From Kiritimatiellia bacterium (GTDB lineage Bacteria > Verrucomicrobiota > Kiritimatiellia > RFP12 > UBA1067), in the NCBI GenBank assembly GCA_016302985.1, contig JAEDMN010000081.1:1-12790 (forward strand): a DNA stretch of 12,790 nt, written 5' to 3'. A program made the translations under genes and the position numbers. Shown one piece after another: positions 1 through 6,857 of the stretch. The notes beneath the pieces are model-generated. The model did no database searches. It saw only the letters and a program-made list of their open reading frames with translations, and was not told the DNA's origin. Positions within the stretch are counted from its first letter, which is position 1. Every line of letters begins with the position of its first letter.

Positions 1-48
1 CAAACGAGCTCCCTCGCCCACGAACTCGGCGTGAAGGGGCAAGCGTGA
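1..48 (+). CDS. C-terminal end of an upstream gene (partial)
   Basis: From base 1 the first frame reads QTSSLAHELGVKGQA and stops at a TGA (46-48). The composition (balanced, amphipathic, GC-rich third positions) looks like ordinary protein sequence, and the stop lies just before the promoter of the next gene, as expected for a tightly packed gene boundary. Only 15 residues are visible, too few to name a family. The true frame cannot be proven from so short a piece; the alternative is a non-coding leader. Confidence 0.35.
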   Translation, partial: QTSSLAHELGVKGQA

Positions 49-54
49 AGAAAG

Positions 55-63
55 TGGTATAAT
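55..63 (+). promoter_or_regulatory. Extended -10 promoter, predicted leaderless start
   Basis: TGGTATAAT is a perfect TGn extended -10 followed by the consensus TATAAT hexamer (58-63). No convincing -35 hexamer lies 16-18 bp upstream (AGGGGC-like sequence), which extended -10 promoters can tolerate. Taking the last T of the hexamer as position -7, transcription would start at 70 or 71, on or one base before the ATG at 71. No Shine-Dalgarno precedes that ATG, which agrees with a leaderless mRNA. Confidence 0.7.
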
Positions 64-70
64 CCATGCC

Positions 71-3000
71 ATGAAAAAGGTTCTTTGGGATGGCGTGGCA
101 TGGATGCTTCTGCTGGGCACGTGCGGTCTGGGCGTCTTTTGGGCGCGGGGCGCCGAGGCGGACGTCGACGGGCGTCCGTACGAATTCGTCTGGGCGAACC
201 GCGTGGCGGACGACCGCCCGGTTCTGTTGCCTTTGACAGATGCCGAGGGATGGACGGTCGAATGCCGGGACGCCGTGGCGCGCTTCGAGCGGACGACGGA
301 GCACCGGTTGTTCGGTCCCGGCGCGGCGCGGCTCGTCTACCGCGCGGCCGGGAAGGCGCCGCAGATCACGCTGCGTCCGCCCGCCCCCGTGGCGGTCACG
401 GGCGCGTTCGACACGGTGAGCCTCTGGATTTACGGGAACAACGTCTCCTACGCGCGTGACAGGTCGACGCCGCCGGTGACGGTGACCGCCCAGTTCGTCG
501 ACGGGCAGGGCAGGGGCTTCTCGGTCCCGCTCCTGACGGTTAGCCACCTCGAGTGGTTCCTCGTCCAGAAGCGCCTGCCGGTTGACCTGCGGGAGCGGAC
601 GGCCGCGGGTGGGTGCGCATTCACCGGCTTCACGGTGACGGGCGGGACGAACGAGCAGGACCGCCGAATCGATCTGACGAGCTTCGCGGCGTACCGCGAG
701 GAGCTGAAGCCGCTGACGTTCGCGGCGCGCCCGAAGCGTCCGAACCGCGTCTTCCCCGATGCGCCGGCGGGCGTGAACACGGGGGCGGGCGAGCTGCCGT
801 TTCCGAACCGCGCCCTGGGCGTCGTGCCGGAACCGGTGGCGACGGAGGTGGAGTTCCGCCTGCCGGCCTCGAACGTCGACTGGGACGACCTGGCCGTCCG
901 CGTGAAGGGGGGCGCCTGGCGTCGCTTCGCCGACGGGGCGGGCGTCTATTCGGCGACGGCCCAGGGTCCGCGGCGGGTGGCGCGGGACGATGTGAAGGTG
1001 CGCTGGCACGTCGAGGGGCAGTCCCTCGTGGCCGATGTCCAGGGGCCGGCCGACATCGCAGAAGTCCGCTTCGGCGCGCTGGCCGACTTCCCCGCGGCGA
1101 AGCAGTTCACGGTGCCGTACCTTTCCTACAGCATGACGGGCCCGGTCAACCGTCCGTGGATCGCGGTCCTCGACTTCGCGGGAACGCCGTACTTCTGCTC
1201 GGCGACGATGGACTGGACGCAGTCCAACGGGACGGCGCCGTGGTGCGAGGCGATGCGCTTCGACGGCACGCCGTCCGTGCACGGCGGCGTGCGCTACGAG
1301 AAGAAGACGGACGGCGCGCGCAATCCCTGCTACGAGCGGTTCGCGTGGTCGTTCGCGCCCGAGATGGCGGACGTGCTGCCCGTCATCCCCAACCCGCCCT
1401 CGCCGTACCGGAATCTCACCGCCGAATACCAGTGGTGCCACATGTCCGCCCGGAAGGACCGGCAGAAGGACAAGGACTACTGGCGCAACCGGCACCGGCG
1501 CGGACTGAAGAAGGTCTTCATCGGCGACCACGAGGTCTGCATGCGCGACGGGAACGAGAGCTTCACCTTCCGCACGAAGGCCGCGCCGGGGAAGGGCGGC
1601 GACGCGGGCATGCACGACTTCACGCGCTACATGGTCGACGGGCTGGGCTATCTCTACGGACCCTACAACAACTACACCGACTTCGCGCCGGTCAATGAAC
1701 ACTGGCATGCGGACCACATGACGCGGCAGTCGGACGGCAACCTGCTGCCGGCCTGGAACCGCTGCTACGCGCCGAAGCCGACGTGGTCCGTGGAGATGTG
1801 CGAGCAGATCGTGCCCGTCCTGCAGGGGAAGTTCCGGTTCAACTCGGGCTACTGCGACGTCCACACCTGCGTCTCGCCCTGGTCGCGCTGCGACTACGAC
1901 GCGCGCGTGCCGGGCGGCGGCACGTTCGCCGGCACGTTCTACGCCTATGGCGAGCTGCTCGGCCTGCAGCGGAGGTTCTGGGGCGGTCCCGTCTACTCCG
2001 AAGGCGGCGTCCATTTCCTCTACTGCGGACTCGACGACGGCAACTTCGCGCAGGACCAGGGGTACGGCCTCGACCGGAATCCGTGGATCGTCGACTTCGA
2101 CCTGCTCCGCCTGCATCCGCTCGCGAACAACTTCGGCATGGGCTATCCGCGGATGTTCTACTCGAATCCCGGCTTCGCGAAGACGCCGGATTGGCAGGAC
2201 CGCTTCCTGACGGCGACGGTCGCCTTCGGCCATGTCGGGTACTTCATGACGGGGCGTCCCGACGACGAGGAGCGGGGCTACTGGATGGTGCAGCCGCTGC
2301 AGTGCCACTACGCGAAGGCGGACGTGGAGGCGATCGCGTACGCGGACGCGGCGGGCGCGCTGCTGCCGTCCGCCCGCGGCCTCGCGACGGGCGCCTACCA
2401 GCGGTCGCAGGTCGCCGTGACCTACCGGGACCGCACGCGGGTCTTCGCGAACGGCGGCGCCGCGGGCGAGGCCTGGCTGCTGGAGACGGCGGACGGGCGG
2501 CTCGTGCTGCCCGCCAACGGCTGGTACGGCGTGTCCGGGGACGGCACGGTCGCGTCCGTGAGCGCGGCGGTGCCGACGCGCGACGGGGCGTACGCGCGGG
2601 CGGATGCCTGCGTGGGGCCGGAGTCCGTCTACGTGGACGGGCGGGGCGCGTTCTTCGAGTCCGGATTCGGCGCGACGGACGGGCGGCTGATCCGGCTTCC
2701 GGAGAAGGGCGGCACGGAGGAGGTCTTCCTGCGCCACGCGAAGGAGGCCGTGCTGCCCTATGCGGCGACGAAGATCGTGCTGCTGGACGAGGCGGGGGCG
2801 GAGATCGGTCCGGCCGCCTTCGCCGTCGCGGACGGGCAAACCCGTCTTTCGGCGGATCCGAAGGCCTTCTCCTACCGGGCGACGCGTCCGGAGGGCTGGC
2901 GGATGCCGCCCGCGGGGAGCCTGCTGAAGGCGTTCCGCGTGCCGGCGGGATGGAAGGCGCCCGTGCGGGAGAAGAAGGTCGCGCCGTTCGCGCTGCCGGG

Positions 3001-3469
3001 CGTCTCCGTGACGGGCATGGCGTACCGGGGCGGGCCCGAGACGCCGATCCGGCCGTCGAGCGGGGCGGTGGTGGGGCGTCCCCACGACCCGGTCGAAGGC
3101 GTGGTGAAGCCCGGGAGCATCTACATGCACCCGCCCTGGCGCGGCGGCACGGGCTACACGTTCCAGCGCTGGCGGCTCGACCTGCCGGAGGCGCCGCTCG
3201 TCTTCACGGCTTCGGTCGGCAAGATCGACCGGACCTCGCGCGGCGACGGAACCCTCTACCGGATCGTCGTCGAGGACATGCAGCGGACACGGACGACGCT
3301 GGCGGAGCTCCAGACCAACGAACACCGCTGGTCGAAGCTCTCGGCCGACCTCTCCCCCTGGGCGGGCCGGACGGTCTTCCTGATGCTCGTCGCCGACGCG
3401 GGTCCCGCCGACAACACCGAGGCGGACCATTCGACCTGGGCCGACCTCGCGTTCCGGCCGCGCGAGTGA
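71..3469 (+). CDS. Large secreted glycoside-hydrolase-like protein
   Basis: Secreted protein of 1132 residues, with a signal peptide at about 1-30 (Lys-Lys, hydrophobic core, cleavage near AEA|DV). Residues about 37-230 and 240-440 look like beta-rich sandwich domains. Residues about 450-800 carry aromatic and acidic blocks typical of a (beta/alpha)8 hydrolase: KVFIGDHEV near 481-489, NEHWHADH near 542-549, YCDVHT with D596, and YSEGG with E644. D596 and E644 could be nucleophile and acid/base in the manner of GH101-like enzymes, whose Asp and Glu lie tens of residues apart; this is inference. Residues about 978-1130 (DGTLYR at 1059, then a tryptophan-rich, Asp-rich end) resemble an NPCBM-type sandwich. 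The ATG at 71 is chosen because it starts the signal peptide and matches the promoter just upstream. I recall similar unassigned proteins in Lentisphaerota and Planctomycetota, but substrate and family are unknown. It sits 46 nt before the next gene, which has its own promoter. Confidence 0.75.
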   Translation: MKKVLWDGVAWMLLLGTCGLGVFWARGAEADVDGRPYEFVWANRVADDRPVLLPLTDAEGWTVECRDAVARFERTTEHRLFGPGAARLVYRAAGKAPQITLRPPAPVAVTGAFDTVSLWIYGNNVSYARDRSTPPVTVTAQFVDGQGRGFSVPLLTVSHLEWFLVQKRLPVDLRERTAAGGCAFTGFTVTGGTNEQDRRIDLTSFAAYREELKPLTFAARPKRPNRVFPDAPAGVNTGAGELPFPNRALGVVPEPVATEVEFRLPASNVDWDDLAVRVKGGAWRRFADGAGVYSATAQGPRRVARDDVKVRWHVEGQSLVADVQGPADIAEVRFGALADFPAAKQFTVPYLSYSMTGPVNRPWIAVLDFAGTPYFCSATMDWTQSNGTAPWCEAMRFDGTPSVHGGVRYEKKTDGARNPCYERFAWSFAPEMADVLPVIPNPPSPYRNLTAEYQWCHMSARKDRQKDKDYWRNRHRRGLKKVFIGDHEVCMRDGNESFTFRTKAAPGKGGDAGMHDFTRYMVDGLGYLYGPYNNYTDFAPVNEHWHADHMTRQSDGNLLPAWNRCYAPKPTWSVEMCEQIVPVLQGKFRFNSGYCDVHTCVSPWSRCDYDARVPGGGTFAGTFYAYGELLGLQRRFWGGPVYSEGGVHFLYCGLDDGNFAQDQGYGLDRNPWIVDFDLLRLHPLANNFGMGYPRMFYSNPGFAKTPDWQDRFLTATVAFGHVGYFMTGRPDDEERGYWMVQPLQCHYAKADVEAIAYADAAGALLPSARGLATGAYQRSQVAVTYRDRTRVFANGGAAGEAWLLETADGRLVLPANGWYGVSGDGTVASVSAAVPTRDGAYARADACVGPESVYVDGRGAFFESGFGATDGRLIRLPEKGGTEEVFLRHAKEAVLPYAATKIVLLDEAGAEIGPAAFAVADGQTRLSADPKAFSYRATRPEGWRMPPAGSLLKAFRVPAGWKAPVREKKVAPFALPGVSVTGMAYRGGPETPIRPSSGAVVGRPHDPVEGVVKPGSIYMHPPWRGGTGYTFQRWRLDLPEAPLVFTASVGKIDRTSRGDGTLYRIVVEDMQRTRTTLAELQTNEHRWSKLSADLSPWAGRTVFLMLVADAGPADNTEADHSTWADLAFRPRE

Positions 3470-3478
3470 GTTCAAGGG

Positions 3479-3497
3479 TCTTGCCCGACTCTTGCCC
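3479..3497 (+). repeat. Direct repeat TCTTGCCC, 11-bp spacing
   Basis: TCTTGCCC occurs at 3479-3486 and again at 3490-3497, offset by 11 bp, about one helical turn. The first copy contains the -35 hexamer and the second lies in the spacer of the promoter for the 3516 gene. This placement would suit an operator or activator half-site pair, but two 8-mers in a short region could be chance. Confidence 0.4.
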
Positions 3498-3509
3498 AAA
3501 TGCTAGAAT
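3481..3509 (+). promoter_or_regulatory. Sigma-70-like promoter, predicted leaderless start
   Basis: TTGCCC (3481-3486) matches the -35 consensus at four of six positions. A 17-bp spacer follows, then TAGAAT (3504-3509) preceded by TGC (3501-3503), an extended -10. Counting the last T as -7 puts +1 exactly at 3516, the A of the ATG. The only purine-rich run, AGGA at 3510-3513, ends two bases before the ATG and is too close to act as a Shine-Dalgarno. This looks like the promoter of a 3516-12449 operon. Confidence 0.75.
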
Positions 3510-3515
3510 AGGATC

Positions 3516-6500
3516 ATGAAAATCAATTCATGGGTGTGGTTTCCGTTCTCCGTCGCGCTGGTAGCCGGCGCGGACGAGATCTACGTCGGCTGGGGCGAAC
3601 GCGTCGCGGTCGACGTCGCGGAAGGGATTTCCGTCACGCAGACGGATCCGGTGACGGCGAGCGCCGCGGGCACGCTCCACAAGACCGGCGCGGGCACGTG
3701 GACGCTGCCGAAGTCCTCCGTCGTCCAGGAGGAGGACCTCGCGCTGAAGGTGCACGCGGGACGCGTCGTCCTCGCGGACGCGCTGGAGACGCCGCCGCCT
3801 GCCGCGGAGGCCCCGCTGGACGTGCTCGAGAAGGCCGCGCTCTGGCTCACGACCGCGAAGAACCTCGTCGTCTCGAACGGCGCGGACGGGGTCGTCTACG
3901 TGCCCGAATGGTCCGACGCGCGCGAATCGTCCGCGACCGCGGCCCGCACGCGCTGCTGGGCGAAGGCCGGCTGGCCGCCGAGGGAGACAGCGAAGGCGCT
4001 CTACGGCGTGCCGCCCGCGCTCGTGACGGACGCCTTCGGCTTCCCGGGCGTCTACTTCGGCGGCTACGGGTCCGCGCAGTGCATGTTCTTCCAGTCGCCC
4101 GCGGGCGGCAACCGCAACCTCACGGGCATCTCGCACACGTTCGTCGTCACGGGCATCGACAAGACCTACGGCTACACGCTGGGCGCGAATTCGGGCACGC
4201 CCGACTTCCACATCGGCGACTATGGCCTGACGACGACCCTGTCGGGCGGATTCTGGAACACCTACGGCGTGGACGCGCGCGCGATGCACGCCGGCGCGCG
4301 CACGTGGCTCGACGGCGTGTGCGTCGACGGCTTCTCGCGGAAGCCGAGCCGCGGCGTGCAGCTGATCGAGACGTTCGTTCCGGGCGGACTCGCCCACGCG
4401 GAGAACTTCTTCAACGACCGCTACATCGCGGACCGCGCGGGCGGCGACTACCTCTACGAGGCCGTCGTCTTCACGAACCAGCTCACCGAGGCCGAGCGCC
4501 TGCGCGTGGAGTCCTACCTGCTCGACACCTGGAACCTGCGGAAGGGGAAGGCGGCCGTTCAGGCGCGGACCGCGCCCGGCGCCGAGGTCAAGCACGTCGT
4601 CGCGTCCGGCCTCGCCGAGAACAACCGCGTCTCGCTCGCCGGTGACGGAGTCGCCGTCAAGTCCGGATCCGGCGCAGCCCGTTTCGAAGCCCCGTCCGGC
4701 GCGGCGTACAACGGGCGCGTGCGCGTTGAAGACGGACTGGCGGCGCTGGCCGTGCCGGCCGCGGTGGACGTGGCCGCGGGCGAGGCCGTGACGGTCATCG
4801 AGGGGAAGGTGGGCGACGTGGTCGCGGCGCCCGTCGCGGCGCCGGCCGCCGGCACGGTCGTGAAGCGCGGCGACGGCACGGTCCGCCTGCAGGGGCTCCC
4901 CGCCGACGCGCAGGCGCTTGTCGTCGAGGCCGGCGCCGTCGTGCTCGCCCCGGCGGCCGCACCGCGGCTCCAGCCGGGCGGCGCCGTCTGCGCGACGATT
5001 CCCAATCCGTCCTTCGAGGAGGGGAGGGAGGCCAACTGGGGGATGGTCTACTTCGTCGGCCAGACGCGGAACGGCTGGACGGCCGCGGAGACCGAGAGCG
5101 CCTGGACGACCACGGACGGCAACCGCACCGCCTTCTTCTACAACTACAAGCCCTTCGACGGCGGCACGCACGGCAAGTGGCCCTGCGCCTACGATGCGCC
5201 GGACGGCGACATCGCGCTCGCGATCAAGGGCGACTGCCAGGCCTGGACCACGGTCTCCGTGCCGGTCGCGGGACGCTACGAGCTGACGTTCTGGACATCC
5301 GCGCGTTATCCCGACGGCGGCAACGTCAACACGTTCGAGATCCTCGTCGGGCCCGACACCGCCCATCTCGCGCCCGTCGGCGTCGTCCGCCAGCCGAAGG
5401 CGCCGTACACGCGGCGCGTCCTCCGCACGCCCGCGCTCGCCGCCGGCGACCACGTGCTGATGATCCGCAGCATCCCGTCCAACATCGACGGCTGCACGCT
5501 CTTCGACGACTTCCGCATGGAGCTGCTGACGGAGTCCGACCCGTCCGTCTGGGAGGTTCCGAACGGCGACTTCGAGGTCACGGCGGACCTCCAGTCGGGC
5601 ACGTTCAGGCGCACGAACACGGCGCGCGGCTGGACCTTCGACGAACAGGGGAGCTGGCCGGACGGCACCTATCCGTGCGTCGGTCTCGCGGGGGCGGGCA
5701 TGCAGGTTGCTAGCGGCGCGCCCCTCCACATGGTGGGCGAGTCGGCCCATGGCCAGCACGCCCTTGCGCTCCTTTCCACCGGCGGCGTGGCGCGGACCAC
5801 CTTCACGCCCCCCGCCGGCACCTATGCCGTCCGTCTGAACGCACGTCGCTGGAGCGGCCTCTGGAACCAGGGGGGCGATCTCCGCGGCTCCGGCAGCGTC
5901 GAGGTGCGCGTGTCGGTCGGCGGCCGCGCGGCCGTCCCGCTGGGCACGGTCTGGCCGGCGAGCTGGATTCTCCGGACCTGCCTGCCGACCCGGACGTTTA
6001 CGGTCGCGGACGGCGAGGCGGTGACGCTCGAACTCCGGAACACGGTGCACAACGGCGGCACGGTCGTCGACGACGTCGTGCTCCTACGCGACGCGAACCT
6101 CCTTCTGGACGGCGGCTTCGAAGCCGGTTCGCACTGGACCCTCGTCCACAACCGGAACGATGCGGAGCTGAAGAACTCCGCCGCCGACCTGCAGGACGCG
6201 ACGACGGAGTTCAACGCCCACCACTATCCGGGCGGCACGGTGGACGGCAGGATGCGCGCGCTCCTCACGGATCGCGGCTGCATCAGCCAGTCCGTGACGT
6301 TCCCCGCGGCCGGCGCCTACCGCCTGCGCTGCAGCACGCTCTCCCGGCGGCCACAGGTCTATTCGGGCGAATACGGGGATAACCCGCTTGCCTTCTGGCT
6401 CGCCCGCGACGGCATGACCAACGTGTTCGGGACGACGACGGTGCCGATGACGAACTGGGTCGAGCGGACCTTCCTGTTCCATGTGCCCGCGGCCGGCGAC

Positions 6501-6815
6501 TACGTGTTCGGCATCCAGGGTCTGACGGACGGCGTTTCGGCGCGCGACCGCACGTCCTTCGTGGACGCCGTCAGCATCTGCCGGGCGGATGCCACCGTTC
6601 CCACGACGCCCGGTCTCGCGAAGGCGCAGTGCGTCGAGGTCGCGTCCGGCGCGCGCCTCGGCCTTGAATTCACCGGCACGAACGAGGTCTACGGCCTGCG
6701 CCTCGGCGGCATCGCCTGTTCGGGCGTGCTCTCCGCCGAGACGCACCCCGACTACCTCTTCGGACCCGGCGCGCTGTTCGTGCGGCCGAAGGGCACGGCG
6801 GTGATTCTGCGTTGA
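3516..6815 (+). CDS. Modular secreted protein: LamG-like plus three jelly-roll modules
   Basis: Exported protein of 1099 residues whose signal peptide ends near AGA|DE (residue 19). It has three degenerate autotransporter-associated strand motifs of the form KxGxG: LHKTGAGTW at 54, AVKSGSGA at 380 and VVKRGDGT at 448. The first and last are each followed by a V-x-x-G strand; after the middle one the matching strand is VEDGLAAL. Residues about 109-341 look like a LamG/concanavalin-type module ending in a YLLDTWNLR helix. Residues about 495-671, 678-857 and 861-1021 are three jelly-roll, CBM-like units, each opening with an N/D-x-x-F-E motif and closing on an acidic strand (LFDDF, VVDDV, FVDAV). 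Residues 1022-1099 form a beta-rich tail ending in VRPKGTAVILR. No catalytic domain, outer-membrane barrel or sortase signal is visible. A glycan-binding or surface-display role is inferred. The 1099-residue start is the ATG directly at the predicted transcription start. It is followed after 42 nt by a related gene. Confidence 0.8.
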   Translation: MKINSWVWFPFSVALVAGADEIYVGWGERVAVDVAEGISVTQTDPVTASAAGTLHKTGAGTWTLPKSSVVQEEDLALKVHAGRVVLADALETPPPAAEAPLDVLEKAALWLTTAKNLVVSNGADGVVYVPEWSDARESSATAARTRCWAKAGWPPRETAKALYGVPPALVTDAFGFPGVYFGGYGSAQCMFFQSPAGGNRNLTGISHTFVVTGIDKTYGYTLGANSGTPDFHIGDYGLTTTLSGGFWNTYGVDARAMHAGARTWLDGVCVDGFSRKPSRGVQLIETFVPGGLAHAENFFNDRYIADRAGGDYLYEAVVFTNQLTEAERLRVESYLLDTWNLRKGKAAVQARTAPGAEVKHVVASGLAENNRVSLAGDGVAVKSGSGAARFEAPSGAAYNGRVRVEDGLAALAVPAAVDVAAGEAVTVIEGKVGDVVAAPVAAPAAGTVVKRGDGTVRLQGLPADAQALVVEAGAVVLAPAAAPRLQPGGAVCATIPNPSFEEGREANWGMVYFVGQTRNGWTAAETESAWTTTDGNRTAFFYNYKPFDGGTHGKWPCAYDAPDGDIALAIKGDCQAWTTVSVPVAGRYELTFWTSARYPDGGNVNTFEILVGPDTAHLAPVGVVRQPKAPYTRRVLRTPALAAGDHVLMIRSIPSNIDGCTLFDDFRMELLTESDPSVWEVPNGDFEVTADLQSGTFRRTNTARGWTFDEQGSWPDGTYPCVGLAGAGMQVASGAPLHMVGESAHGQHALALLSTGGVARTTFTPPAGTYAVRLNARRWSGLWNQGGDLRGSGSVEVRVSVGGRAAVPLGTVWPASWILRTCLPTRTFTVADGEAVTLELRNTVHNGGTVVDDVVLLRDANLLLDGGFEAGSHWTLVHNRNDAELKNSAADLQDATTEFNAHHYPGGTVDGRMRALLTDRGCISQSVTFPAAGAYRLRCSTLSRRPQVYSGEYGDNPLAFWLARDGMTNVFGTTTVPMTNWVERTFLFHVPAAGDYVFGIQGLTDGVSARDRTSFVDAVSICRADATVPTTPGLAKAQCVEVASGARLGLEFTGTNEVYGLRLGGIACSGVLSAETHPDYLFGPGALFVRPKGTAVILR

Positions 6816-6844
6816 CGGAGACTTCGACTGATTCCCGGAAGATT

Positions 6845-6851
6845 GGGAGGA
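6845..6851 (+). promoter_or_regulatory. Shine-Dalgarno that fixes the start at 6858
   Basis: GGGAGGA lies 6 nt before the ATG at 6858. An in-frame TTG at 6843 would start inside or ahead of this site and add five residues before the Lys-Arg signal peptide, so the ATG is preferred. Confidence 0.8.
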
Positions 6852-6857
6852 AATGCA

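Noticed and set aside
3510..3513. AGGA as the ribosome binding site of the gene at 3516
   Set aside because: It ends two bases before the ATG, too close for Shine-Dalgarno pairing, and overlaps the predicted space between the -10 box and the transcription start.
4857..4880. RGD tripeptide in VVKRGDG, present also at 11184-11207, as an integrin-binding signal
   Set aside because: It lies inside the KxGxG strand-repeat core, where K, G and G are the conserved positions, so RGD arises from the repeat and needs no host-adhesion explanation.
6843..6857. TTG at 6843 as the start of the giant repeat protein
   Set aside because: It overlaps the Shine-Dalgarno that serves the ATG at 6858, and would put five extra residues before a normal Lys-Arg signal peptide.
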